Assembly (NCBI GenBank): GCA_038255255.1
Contig: JBBSLL010000001.1
Span: forward strand, 186,001-250,000
DNA length: 64,000 nt
From: JBBQNY01 sp038255255
GTDB lineage: Bacteria; Pseudomonadota; Gammaproteobacteria; Xanthomonadales; Ahniellaceae
Reading direction: 5' to 3'
Shown: positions 23,909 to 32,540 of the stretch, piece by piece
Layout: each line of letters starts with the position of its first letter
Numbering within the stretch: the stretch's first letter is position 1
Translations under genes and position numbers: made by a program
Notes under the pieces: generated by a model
Databases searched by the model: none
Told to the model about the DNA's origin: nothing
What the model saw: the letters and a program-made list of their open reading frames with translations, nothing else

Positions 23909-25513
23909 TCAATCGGGCATCACCGCGTGCGCATGCTCGCGCGTCGCGACGAATTCCAGCTGCGGCCATCGTTCCTGGATGAGTTGCAGGTTGACGCGGG
24001 TAGGCGCGAGATAGACCAGTTCGCCTGCGGCGTCGAGCGCGAGATTCATTGCGGCTTTCTCGCGGAAATCTTCCAGCTTGCGGGGATCGGAGCCGCGCAC
24101 CCAACGTGCCGAGTTGACCGCGACCGCCTCGAACGAGGCGTCCACTCCGTACTCGTCCTTCAGCCGGTACGCGACGACGTCGAACTGCAGGGTGCCCACC
24201 GCGCCCAGGATCAAATCGTTCGACATCAGAGGGCGGAAGAACTGCGTGGCGCCTTCTTCGCTGAGTTGCGCGAGGCCCTTCTGCAGTTGCTTGAGGCGCA
24301 GCGGATCGCGCAGCCGCGCGCGGCGGAACAATTCGGGCGCGAAGCTCGGAATCCCGGTGAACGACAATTTTTCGCCGGCGGTGAACGTGTCGCCGATGGA
24401 TATCGTGCCGTGGTTGTACAGCCCGATCACGTCTCCAGGAAACGCACGCTCGACGATTTCGCGATCGCTCGCCATGAAGGTCAGCGCGTTCGCCAGCTTG
24501 ACCTCCTTTTCGGCGCGGACGTGAAACGCCTTCATGCCCGGCTCGAACTGGCCCGAGCACACGCGCAGGAACGCCACGCGGTCGCGATGCTGGGGATCCA
24601 TGTTCGCCTGGATCTTGAAGACGAATCCCGTGAATGAGGTTTCGGCAGGAGCGATGGTGCGCGAAGTGGTTTCGCGCGGTTGCGGCGAAGGCGCGTGTTC
24701 GACGAAGAAATCGAGCAGCAACTGCACGCCGAAATTGTTGACCGCCGAGCCGAAGAAGACCGGGCTCTGCCGCCCGGCAAGGTACGCCGCCTGGTCGAAG
24801 GGATGCGACGCGCCTTCGACCAGTTCCAGTTCCTCGCGAAGTTCGCGCATGAGCTCGGGACCGATCCGTGCAGCCAGTTCGGCGTCATCGAGCGAGGCGT
24901 AGATCGTCGAATCCTGTCGCGTGAAGTTCCGGCCGGGCTCGAAGAGGTGCACTTCTCCCGTGAGCAGGTGCACCACGCCCTTCAGGCGCTGCCCCATCCC
25001 GATCGGCCAGGTGACGGGCGCACACTGGATGCCGAGCACACGCTCGATTTCATCGAGCAACTCGATGGGAGGCCGCCCCTCCCGGTCGAGCTTGTTGATG
25101 AAGGTCATGATGGGCGTGTCGCGCAGGCGGCACACGTCCATGAGCTTGATCGTGCGCTCCTCGACGCCCTTGGCCACGTCGATGACCATGAGCGCGGAGT
25201 CCACCGCTGTCAGCACGCGGTAGGTGTCCTCGGAAAAGTCTGCGTGGCCCGGCGTATCCAGCAGGTTGATGATGCGATCCTCGTAGGGAAACTGCATCAC
25301 GGAAGACGTCACGGAAATGCCGCGCTCCTTCTCGAGCGCCATCCAGTCCGAAGTGGCGTGCCGCGCAGCCTTTCGCGACTTGACGCTGCCCGCCATCTGG
25401 ATCGCGCCGCCGAACAGCAGCAGTTTTTCGGTGAGCGTGGTCTTGCCCGCGTCGGGATGCGACACGATCGCGAACGTGCGGCGGCGCCCGGTTTCGGTGA
25501 GGTGTGCCGACAT
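23909..25513 (-). CDS. prfC: Peptide chain release factor 3
   Basis: 534 residues, the normal length. RF3 is a translational GTPase that recycles RF1/RF2 from the ribosome after termination. G-motifs: SHPDAGKTTLTEK near residue 18, KERGISVTSS, DTPGHADFSEDTYRVL and NKLDREGR. Domains II-III follow as in RF3 (FVFKIQANMDPQHRDRVAFL). ATG 25513 is the only sensible start. Converges with the anti-sigma-like gene. Confidence 0.96.
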   Translation of the reverse strand: MSAHLTETGRRRTFAIVSHPDAGKTTLTEKLLLFGGAIQMAGSVKSRKAARHATSDWMALEKERGISVTSSVMQFPYEDRIINLLDTPGHADFSEDTYRVLTAVDSALMVIDVAKGVEERTIKLMDVCRLRDTPIMTFINKLDREGRPPIELLDEIERVLGIQCAPVTWPIGMGQRLKGVVHLLTGEVHLFEPGRNFTRQDSTIYASLDDAELAARIGPELMRELREELELVEGASHPFDQAAYLAGRQSPVFFGSAVNNFGVQLLLDFFVEHAPSPQPRETTSRTIAPAETSFTGFVFKIQANMDPQHRDRVAFLRVCSGQFEPGMKAFHVRAEKEVKLANALTFMASDREIVERAFPGDVIGLYNHGTISIGDTFTAGEKLSFTGIPSFAPELFRRARLRDPLRLKQLQKGLAQLSEEGATQFFRPLMSNDLILGAVGTLQFDVVAYRLKDEYGVDASFEAVAVNSARWVRGSDPRKLEDFREKAAMNLALDAAGELVYLAPTRVNLQLIQERWPQLEFVATREHAHAVMPD

Positions 25514-25610
25514 GATTCGCAGCCGGGATTCGACAGTGGGCGCGCATCATAGCCGCGTCAGGGTATCGTGCCGCCTCTCCGGTGCACGGCATGCCCGAAT
25601 GTGCGGTCTG

Positions 25611-25642
25611 GAAAAGACAACGCCCGCGATGCGGGCGTTGTC
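25611..25642 (-). terminator. Rho-independent terminator of the P-domain protein gene
   Basis: A 12-bp perfect stem GACAACGCCCGC/GCGGGCGTTGTC with a 3-base loop (25616-25642). On the minus strand it is followed by TTTTCC. It lies about 47 bases past the stop codon. Confidence 0.8.
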
Positions 25643-25688
25643 CTGATTCTGCCGTGGAGCCTCGCGGCGCCACCCGTGACGCGAAGGC

Positions 25689-27455
25689 TTACGCCTGGCG
25701 CTGACGCATGGCGAACATGCCGAGTGCCGAGACCAGGCCCAGCAGCACCAGGATCGACTTGAGGTCGAGGGCCGGAACCGGGGTCTGGGCCACGCCGCCG
25801 CCGCTGGGGCCGATTTGCGCCGACGTGGTGTTGTTGCCCGCCACGGGATCGGTCGGAGTCGACGCGGTGATGGCCGCTGTGTTGACGATGGTGCCGGGTG
25901 CCTGCACCCGCAGTGTCAGCACGCAGTTGTTAACCGCGCCACTCGCAAGAGTCGGGATGGTGTACGTCACGACCTGGCCCGCCGCGGTCGCGCCGCAGTT
26001 GCTGCTCACGAACGCCAGTTGCGCAGGCAGGGTGTCGGTGACGGTGATGCCGGTCGCCGTGGCCGGTCCGTTGTTGGTCACCGTCAGCGTCTTCTCGAAC
26101 GTCGAACCGATCAAGAGGGCATTGCCTGCCGCGTTGTTGCTCTGGGTCAGTGCCAGGTCGGCCGTCGATGCAGCGCAGGCGCAGGTGATGAAGTCCAGGC
26201 CCCACGAGTCGATCGAACCGCCGTCGCCTGACAGATCGTCGCTAACGGTCAGCGACCAGGTTCCGTTGCCGACTTCGCCCATGAATGCGCCCATGGATTC
26301 TTCCGGAACCAGTGGAGTCGCCGGCACCAGATTGACGTAGGGATGATCGGTCGTGACGCCGGCGTTGGTCGTGTAGGGAACCTGGCCGGCGGGATTGGCG
26401 TCATCGTCCCAAACGGTTCCGGCGAACACGTTGTCGTTGCCCGCGCCGTTGTCGGTCGTCAAGGTCACCACGGTTCCGGCCGGAGAAAGCAGGGTGATGT
26501 CCAGGTCGGCCGCGAACGTGTGCGCAATGTTGGAGCGCAGCGCCACCTTGCAGACCGGATTGGCGAGGCCCGCCACTGCGAGCGTCGAGGTCACCACCGC
26601 GGGGCCCGTGGGAATGGCTGTGGCCGTGGCCTGATTGAACGCTTGCACCGGCGACAGAGTGGGTGCGGCCGGGAAGGTCGTGAGATTGAGCGACCACTGG
26701 TCGAGCGATCCGCCGTCTCCGGAGAGATCGTCACTGATGGTGATGGTCCACACGCCATTCGGATTCTCGCCGACGAAAGCAGCCAGCGATTCTTCCGGAA
26801 CCAGTGGCGATGCCAGCACCAGGTTTACGTAGGGATGGTCGGTGACCAGCCCGGCGTTGGTGGTGTAGGGCACCTGCCCAAGCGGATTGGCGTCGTCGTC
26901 CCAGACCGTGCCGTTGAACACGTTGTCGTTGCCCGCCCCGTTATCCGTGGTGAGGGTGACGATGGTGCCAGCGGGACTCTGGATAGTGACGTCCAGGTCA
27001 GCGGCAAACGTGTGCGTGATGAATGTCGTGATGTCGGCATCCCAGAGGTAGGTCGCGGCGCCCGCGACGGTAATCGTCGACGTGACGACGCCCGGACCCG
27101 TGGGAATCGCTACCGCTGTGGTGTTCGCGAATGGCGTGGTGGTGGCAGTGCAGCCGGTGGGTGACGGTGCGGGCGCCCGCGGAGACGAGCTTCCTTCCGT
27201 CGCGTTGCCAATCGCGCAAGGCTCGTCACCGCCCAGTGCAGCCTTGATCTGCGCATACTCGGTCCGGTTCGCCGCAAGTTGCTCCTCGTTGGCGCCCGGC
27301 TGGCCCTTCGCTGCATCGAACTGCGCCTGCAACTGGGTCATGCGGTCTATCTGGGCGCTCTTCGAAGTCTGCGCGGAGGTGGACCCGACGGCGGTCAAGG
27401 AGGCGATCACCAGTGCCAATAGCACCGTACGCCCGGACATGCGGTTGTTTTTCAT
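25689..27455 (-). CDS. Surface protein with two P-domains, DUF11-like domain and variant IPTL-CTERM tail
   Basis: 588 residues. Signal peptide ends GSTSAQ (about 29). A short helical stretch (about 30-85) is followed by two tandem copies (about 100-260 and 265-425) of a proprotein-convertase-type P-domain (HTFAADLDVTIQSPAG, DNGAGNDNVFNGTVWDDDAN, WTITISDDLSGDGGSLDQW). A DUF11-like segment spans about 435-545 (ADLALTQSNNAAGNALLIG). The last ~30 residues are a sorting-type tail: VPALDLKSILVLLGLVSALG, then MFAMRQRQA. The layout motif-hydrophobic-basic matches IPTL-CTERM proteins, processed by exosortase H, but WG is absent and IPTL reads VPAL. No protease domain is present. Start ATG 27455 has GGGGAA upstream. 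Shares its DUF11 and tail almost word for word with the next gene. Confidence 0.85.
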   Translation of the reverse strand: MKNNRMSGRTVLLALVIASLTAVGSTSAQTSKSAQIDRMTQLQAQFDAAKGQPGANEEQLAANRTEYAQIKAALGGDEPCAIGNATEGSSSPRAPAPSPTGCTATTTPFANTTAVAIPTGPGVVTSTITVAGAATYLWDADITTFITHTFAADLDVTIQSPAGTIVTLTTDNGAGNDNVFNGTVWDDDANPLGQVPYTTNAGLVTDHPYVNLVLASPLVPEESLAAFVGENPNGVWTITISDDLSGDGGSLDQWSLNLTTFPAAPTLSPVQAFNQATATAIPTGPAVVTSTLAVAGLANPVCKVALRSNIAHTFAADLDITLLSPAGTVVTLTTDNGAGNDNVFAGTVWDDDANPAGQVPYTTNAGVTTDHPYVNLVPATPLVPEESMGAFMGEVGNGTWSLTVSDDLSGDGGSIDSWGLDFITCACAASTADLALTQSNNAAGNALLIGSTFEKTLTVTNNGPATATGITVTDTLPAQLAFVSSNCGATAAGQVVTYTIPTLASGAVNNCVLTLRVQAPGTIVNTAAITASTPTDPVAGNNTTSAQIGPSGGGVAQTPVPALDLKSILVLLGLVSALGMFAMRQRQA

Positions 27456-27596
27456 GAGTCGTTCCCCTAGCACTCGGTAGCAGCGATCTGGGCTACAGCC
27501 TGCGGTCGAAACGCAGAGTCAAGCCCCCCGGTGGGCAAAATACCCCAGTCCGAACCCAATGGAAAGCCACTCGCCCCGGGCAGAAGGTTCATGCCT

Positions 27597-27631
27597 GCAA
27601 AAGCAAACGCCCGCGCAAGGCGGGCGTCTGC
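27597..27631 (-). terminator. Rho-independent terminator of the DUF11/CTERM gene
   Basis: Stem ACGCCCGC/GCGGGCGT around a 5-base loop, with flanking GCA/TGC pairing. On the minus strand a short TTTT follows. It lies about 63 bases past the stop codon at 27695. Confidence 0.7.
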
Positions 27632-27694
27632 ATCAGCCTGGTGGATCGGGGCGGCGCGGGCAGGCGCCCTGCGAAGCTACCGCCCCGGATTTGC

Positions 27695-28744
27695 TCAGGC
27701 CTGGCGCTGGCGGAGGGCAACCATGCCCAGCAGCGTGACCAGTCCCAACAGCACCAGCACCGTGTTGCGATCAAGGGCAGGTACCGCAGTCTGCGCGACG
27801 CCGCCACCGCTCGGACCGATCTGCGCGGACGTGGTGTTGTTGCCCGGGGTTGGATCGGCGGGTGCGGACGCCGTGATCGACGCCGTGTTGACGATCGTGC
27901 CCGAGGCCGCGACGCGCACCGTCAGGACGCAGCTGTTGACAGCACCGTTGGCAAGGGTCGGGATCGTGTAGGTCACGGTCTGGCCGGCGGCGGTTGCGCC
28001 GCAAGTGCTGCTGACGAACGCCAGCTGCGGCGGCAGCACATCGGTGACGGTGATCGCGGTCGCCGTGGAGGGGCCATTGTTAGTGACCGTCAGCGTCTTC
28101 TGGAACGTGGTGCCGATCAGCAGTGCGTTGCCGGCCGCGTTGTTGCTCTGCGTCAGGGCCAGATCGGCGCCGGGCGGTGGGCCAACCGGATTGACGCAGG
28201 TGTTGCACTGGATGGTGATGCTTGACGGTACCGAGAAGCGCCCGTCGACCGGGGTCGCACCGTCGAGGAAGCTCTCGCACAGACCGATCCGCAGAATGCC
28301 TGTCGCGCCCAGCGCGAGGTTCGGCAGGCCAGCCGTCGTCAGGTCGACGGGGCCGCCGGCGAAGAGTGTCGGGCCGCCGGCGTTGTCATCGGCCGAAGCG
28401 GCAAGACTGATCTGCGCTCCGGTGGAGTTGTAGAACTGCACCACCATCTCGCTCAGCCAGCTCGGCGTGAAGGCCTGCTGGGTCAAGCTCCAGCCGATTC
28501 CGGTGATCACGGCGTTCGGACCGAGGTTGAAGGTGAATACCGGTTCACCGACCGCAGGCTGCGCAGCGCAGAGGGTCGTGGTGTCGCCCGACACCGGAAC
28601 CGTAAAGGTGAGGGTCGGCGTGCCGTCCGGCACGTTTTCCGTACCAAATCCGAGCAGCTGCGGCCTGGGATCGCCCTTCGCCGCGAAAGCGGCGCCCGTG
28701 GCGAGCGTCAGCAGTGTCGCGCAAAGCAGGATTCTGGTTTTCAT
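27695..28744 (-). CDS. Surface protein with DUF11-like domain and variant IPTL-CTERM tail
   Basis: 349 residues. Signal peptide MKTRILLCATLLTLATGAAFA. Residues about 22-190 form a beta-rich domain that I cannot assign (FGTENVPDGTPTLTFTVPVS). A DUF11-like segment (about 195-310) starts ADLALTQSNNAAGNALLIG and is nearly identical to that of the neighbour. The tail reads VPALDRNTVLVLLGLVTLLG, then MVALRQRQA. The start ATG 28744 gives the best signal peptide; the frame is open far upstream without meaning. Probably exported and sorted by the XrtH-like exosortase at 39349-39882. Confidence 0.83.
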   Translation of the reverse strand: MKTRILLCATLLTLATGAAFAAKGDPRPQLLGFGTENVPDGTPTLTFTVPVSGDTTTLCAAQPAVGEPVFTFNLGPNAVITGIGWSLTQQAFTPSWLSEMVVQFYNSTGAQISLAASADDNAGGPTLFAGGPVDLTTAGLPNLALGATGILRIGLCESFLDGATPVDGRFSVPSSITIQCNTCVNPVGPPPGADLALTQSNNAAGNALLIGTTFQKTLTVTNNGPSTATAITVTDVLPPQLAFVSSTCGATAAGQTVTYTIPTLANGAVNSCVLTVRVAASGTIVNTASITASAPADPTPGNNTTSAQIGPSGGGVAQTAVPALDRNTVLVLLGLVTLLGMVALRQRQA

Positions 28745-28877
28745 ATTGGAGGCCTTTGGCAAATTGGGGCGAGGATTTGCGCGGCGGTAATTCCGTAACG
28801 CAAGGTTAACAACCGGCAGAAGGCTAATCGACTGCGAGTCGTTTGGCAACAATCCGGCTCCCGGCTCCTTGCGCGCC

Positions 28878-30260
28878 TCAACACTCGATGACGTTGACCG
28901 CGAGGCCGCCGCGCGAGGTTTCCTTGTATTTGTCCTGCATGTCGCGGCCGGTGTCGCGCATCGTCCGGATGACCTTGTCGAGCGAGACCTTGTGCTTGCC
29001 GTCGCCGCGCAGTGCCATCCTCGAGGCATTGATGGCCTTGACCGCGCCCATCGCATTGCGCTCGATGCAGGGAATCTGCACCAGTCCGCCAATCGGGTCG
29101 CAGGTCAGTCCGAGGTTGTGCTCCATGCCGATCTCGGCGGCGTTCTCGATCTGGCCTGGCGTGCCGCCCAGCGCTGCGGTGAGCCCTGCTGCCGCCATGG
29201 AGCAGGCCACGCCGACCTCGCCCTGGCAGCCGACTTCGGCTCCGGAAATGGAGGCATTTTCCTTGTAGAGGATTCCGACGGCGGCGGCGGTGAGCAGGAA
29301 ATCGAATACGCCCTGCTCGCTGGCGCCGGGTATGAAGCGGTCGTAGTACTTGAGTACGGCAGGAATGATGCCTGCCGCGCCATTGGTCGGCGCGGTCACG
29401 ACCCGGCCACCGGCGGCGTTCTCCTCGTTGACCGCCAGTGCGTAGAGATTGACCCAGTCGAGCACGGTGAGCGGATCGCGCAGCGCGGCTTCGGGCTGGC
29501 TCGACAATTCGGCATGGAGATTGGGCGCGCGGCGCTTCACGTGCAGGCCTCCCGGCAGCGTGCCCGACTGCGCGATTCCCCGCGCCACGCAGAGTTGCAT
29601 GGCGGACCACAGCGCCCGCAACCCGGCGTGTATGTCTTCCTCGCTGCGCCACACCTTCTCGTTGGCGAACATGATCTCCGCCATGCTGAGGCCGCTGCGC
29701 TCGCACTCGGCGAGCAGTTCGTCGCCGCTGTGGAAAGGGTGCGGCAGAGCGGTGGTGTCGGCGACGATCCGGTCTTCCGCCGCTTCATCCTGGTTGACCA
29801 CGAATCCACCACCCACGGAGTAATAGTCGCGGGTGGCGATGAGCGCGTCGTCGGCGTCGAATGCAGAAAAGCGCATTCCGTTCGTGTGATACGGCAGCTT
29901 CTGGCGCTTGTTCATCACCAGGTCGCGCTTTTCGTCGAACGCAATGGACCGGCTGCCGAGAAGGTTGAGCCGCTGCTCCGACCGGATGCGCTCCAGCACC
30001 GCGGGAATGACATCGGGATCGATCGATTGCGGCCAATGGCCCTCGAGCCCGAGCAGCACCGCCTTGTCCGTGCCGTGGCCGCGGCCGGTCATGGCGAGGG
30101 ACCCGAACACTTCGGCCCGGACCCGGACCACATCCTGCAGGCGCCCGGCCTCGAGCAGCCACTTCTCCGCGAAACGCGCCGCGGCGCGCATCGGACCCAC
30201 GGTGTGCGACGAACTCGGCCCGATGCCGATCTTGAAGAGGTCGAAGGTGCTGACAGCCAT
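28878..30260 (-). CDS. sdaA: L-serine dehydratase, iron-sulfur type
   Basis: 460 residues, the single-chain form. Deaminates L-serine to pyruvate with a [4Fe-4S] cluster. The N-terminal part starts STFDLFKIGIGPSSSHTVGP. The C-terminal part carries the cluster region (AAGLTAALGGTPGQIENAAE, then TCDPIGGLVQIPCIERNAMG). The gene could be sdaA or sdaB in name; E. coli has both. ATG at 30260. Confidence 0.95.
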   Translation of the reverse strand: MAVSTFDLFKIGIGPSSSHTVGPMRAAARFAEKWLLEAGRLQDVVRVRAEVFGSLAMTGRGHGTDKAVLLGLEGHWPQSIDPDVIPAVLERIRSEQRLNLLGSRSIAFDEKRDLVMNKRQKLPYHTNGMRFSAFDADDALIATRDYYSVGGGFVVNQDEAAEDRIVADTTALPHPFHSGDELLAECERSGLSMAEIMFANEKVWRSEEDIHAGLRALWSAMQLCVARGIAQSGTLPGGLHVKRRAPNLHAELSSQPEAALRDPLTVLDWVNLYALAVNEENAAGGRVVTAPTNGAAGIIPAVLKYYDRFIPGASEQGVFDFLLTAAAVGILYKENASISGAEVGCQGEVGVACSMAAAGLTAALGGTPGQIENAAEIGMEHNLGLTCDPIGGLVQIPCIERNAMGAVKAINASRMALRGDGKHKVSLDKVIRTMRDTGRDMQDKYKETSRGGLAVNVIEC

Positions 30261-30311
30261 GACCTATTCTAGGGCTTGGACGCGGACGTGCCGCGCAACG
30301 ACATCGGCACC

Positions 30312-30536
30312 ATGCGACTGACGCTTTTTCAGCGGGACGATTGCGCGCTATGCGATGAAGCGATCGGATTGCTCGCGGCGGCGCGCGCCGGCGACTTCGA
30401 GAGCGTGTTCATCGATGGCGACGAGGCACTCGAGACGCGCTATGGCGAGCGAGTCCCTGTCCTTCGGCAAGCAGGCGGGCGCGAACTCGACTGGCCTTTC
30501 GACGTGCGCGCGCTGCGTGCCTGGCTCCCCGGTTGA
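30312..30536 (+). CDS. Glutaredoxin-like (DUF836) thioredoxin-fold protein
   Basis: 74 residues from ATG 30312 (MRLTLFQRDDCALCDEA). The CxxC active-site motif is CALC at 11-14. A cis-Pro region follows (RVPVLRQAGGRELDWPFDV). Small proteins of this type are presumed thiol-disulfide oxidoreductases; the partner is unknown. Divergent from sdaA; a 12-codon upstream extension (30276) is less likely. Confidence 0.85.
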   Translation: MRLTLFQRDDCALCDEAIGLLAAARAGDFESVFIDGDEALETRYGERVPVLRQAGGRELDWPFDVRALRAWLPG

Positions 30537-30557
30537 CCTGCCGACTCGCATTGCCCG

Positions 30558-31259
30558 TTATTCCCCGGGCTGCAACGGGAAGCTTGGCACGCCGCTGCGG
30601 ATCTGGTCGGGCCGCGGGTGCAGGCCTTTCTCGATGACGACCACGCTGTCGTAAAAGTGCATGGAGCGCGTCCCATGAGTGAAAGGCCCCGGCGCGAAGC
30701 TCTGCGTATCGCGTGAATGGTAGGCATTGAGTTCGTCTACCAGATGCTTTGCAAACTGCATGAAACTCATGTGCGAGCGCAGGCCGCCGCCGTATTCGCG
30801 CCAATAGCTGGTGTGCGTATCCTCGACCAGGATCACGCCCTCGGGAGCCATGGCGCCGTACAGCGTTTCCACCGTGGCGATCTGTTGCGGCATGGTATGG
30901 CCACCGTCGTCGATCAGGATGTCGATGGGGCCGACCTCCGCTGCGAGCCTGGCCAGGAAAGCGCGGTCGCCCTGGTCGCCGATGATGATTTCGATTCCCG
31001 GCAGGTTCAATTCGAGCACGCGGGGATTGACGTCGACGCCCACAATGCGAGCACCGTCGCCGAAATACGACCTCCACATTTCCAGCGAACCACCGTGAAA
31101 CACGCCGATCTCGACCACCGTCGGCTTGCGGCCCCGAAACCGCTCGAAATGCCGGTGATAGATGTCGAAGTAATGCCGCCACTTGCTGAGCAGGCGTCCG
31201 GGATTGTTGGAGAAGTATTCCTGCAGGGGGTTCGGCGGTGGTGCGGGACTGATGCTCAT
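30558..31259 (-). CDS. SAM-dependent methyltransferase, class I (macrocin O-methyltransferase/CmcI-like)
   Basis: 233 residues from ATG 31259. SAM-binding motif I is VVEIGVFHGGSLEMW at about 45-60. An acidic second strand (IVGVDVNPRV) and IDILIDDGGHTM follow. The N-terminal SKWRHYFDIYHRHFERFRG block is seen in the MycE/macrocin-type methyltransferases and in many uncharacterised relatives. Substrate not evident. Same strand and 22 bases after the YceI gene. Confidence 0.82.
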   Translation of the reverse strand: MSISPAPPPNPLQEYFSNNPGRLLSKWRHYFDIYHRHFERFRGRKPTVVEIGVFHGGSLEMWRSYFGDGARIVGVDVNPRVLELNLPGIEIIIGDQGDRAFLARLAAEVGPIDILIDDGGHTMPQQIATVETLYGAMAPEGVILVEDTHTSYWREYGGGLRSHMSFMQFAKHLVDELNAYHSRDTQSFAPGPFTHGTRSMHFYDSVVVIEKGLHPRPDQIRSGVPSFPLQPGE

Positions 31260-31281
31260 GCGTCGGGGTCTTCTCGAAAAG

Positions 31282-31878
31282 TCAGGGTTTGGCCGGAGGC
31301 GCAACACCAGTTGGCGCGCTGGTCCGGAGTACGAGTGCAATCTTCACGTTGACCCGGTGGCCGATGGTCGCCGGATCCGCCCATTCGCCAGCGCCGATTC
31401 CGTAGTCGAGCCGATTCAACGTGACGCTGGAGTTCAGCCGGGCCGTTCGCGAGTCGCCTTTCCACGTGAACGGGAACGCGAGTTTGCGCGACTTGCCGCG
31501 CAGCGCAAGGGTCCCCTGGCACTGGAATCGTCCGGCCGCCGGCAGCGCCCTGCAGCCGGTCGCGGTGAACCGCGCGCGCGGGTACTTCTCCGTCCAGAAA
31601 AAGTCGGCGCCGGGCAGCGTTTCGTCGCGCTCGGCGTTCCGCGTATCGACCGAGGCGAGGTCGATCGACACATCGAACGAAGCTGCCGCGGGATTGGCCG
31701 GATCGAACCGGATGCGGGGCGTGAACTTCCGGAAACGTCCCGTGAAGTCGCTGCCCTGCGCGGACGCCACGAACTCGAGGCGGCTCGTCGCCGCATCCGT
31801 TTTCCAGTCCGCAGCCAAGGTCGGTGTGGACCCCACAACCAACAGCGCGAAGATCAGTACTGAAAGAGTTCGGGTCAT
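31282..31878 (-). CDS. YceI-family periplasmic protein
   Basis: 198 residues. Signal peptide MTRTLSVLIFALLVVGSTPTLA, then the YceI lipocalin-like fold: WKTDAATSRLEFVASAQGSD, FTGRFRKFTPRIRFDPANP, GADFFWTEKYPRARF and LNRLDYGIGAGEW. Family members bind isoprenoid chains such as ubiquinone-type molecules. The start overlaps the cytochrome b561 gene's stop by 4 bases. The pairing with cytochrome b561 is common and suggests a joint role in redox or isoprenoid handling. Confidence 0.92.
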   Translation of the reverse strand: MTRTLSVLIFALLVVGSTPTLAADWKTDAATSRLEFVASAQGSDFTGRFRKFTPRIRFDPANPAAASFDVSIDLASVDTRNAERDETLPGADFFWTEKYPRARFTATGCRALPAAGRFQCQGTLALRGKSRKLAFPFTWKGDSRTARLNSSVTLNRLDYGIGAGEWADPATIGHRVNVKIALVLRTSAPTGVAPPAKP

Positions 31879-32435
31879 CTGCGCCTTGGTGCTCCGGGCC
31901 ACATTCGGCGAAGGGTTTCGTCGCGGTCGAGGAGGTGGTGTTTCAAAGCAGCCATCACATGCAGGGACACCAGGCCGATCAGAAAGTATCCCGTCCAGTG
32001 ATGTACGGCGCGCGCCCACGCCTTCACCTCGGGATCCGGACCGGTCAGTCCCGGGATCGTGAACCAGCCGAACCATTGCAGCGGGAAATTGGCGGCAGAG
32101 TTGAAGAGCCAGCCGGACAGCGGCATCACCAGCAGCGCCAGGTACAGCAGCAGGTGGCTCGACCAGGCGGCCGCGCGCTCCCACCCGGGCATGCCGAATG
32201 GCAGTTCGGGCCGCGCGGCCTCCCACCGCCTCCAGGCGATGCGAACCAGCATCAGCGCGAGCACCGTGATGCCGGCCGACTTGTGCAGCCCATAAATGCG
32301 GACCTTGTCCGCCGAAATCGGCAAGTCGACCATCCACGTTCCCACGCACAGCAGCGCGATCACCGCCAGTGCGATCGTCCAGTGCAGCGTCTTGGTGACT
32401 CCGCCCCACCGCCGGGCGTCGCTGCGCAACTTCAT
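31875..32435 (-). CDS. Cytochrome b561 family protein
   Basis: 186 residues, four membrane helices, with the histidines expected to hold two b haems: LHW at about 18, LHKSAG at about 51, and histidines in helices 3-4 (SSHLLLYLALL, VSLHVMAALKHHL). Inner-membrane electron carrier that may oxidise ubiquinol. Operon with YceI through a 4-base overlap; divergent from the hybrid kinase gene. Confidence 0.92.
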   Translation of the reverse strand: MKLRSDARRWGGVTKTLHWTIALAVIALLCVGTWMVDLPISADKVRIYGLHKSAGITVLALMLVRIAWRRWEAARPELPFGMPGWERAAAWSSHLLLYLALLVMPLSGWLFNSAANFPLQWFGWFTIPGLTGPDPEVKAWARAVHHWTGYFLIGLVSLHVMAALKHHLLDRDETLRRMWPGAPRRR

Positions 32436-32540
32436 CTGAGGTCCCCAATCGGCGGCGTCCGCATGATGGCGGACGATGCAGCGCGATGCATCCGATTCGT
32501 GCGATTCTTGGCGGGCCAGGGATCGCGCGCAGGGAACGCA

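Noticed and set aside
31256..31340. Extended N-terminus of the methyltransferase from 31340
   Set aside because: The added 27 residues are basic and unconserved and overlap the YceI stop. The ATG at 31259 gives the family start.
31824..32540. N-terminal extension of the hybrid kinase to 31824
   Set aside because: It overlaps cytochrome b561 on the other strand and has no homology. A signal peptide and ribosome site support 32541.
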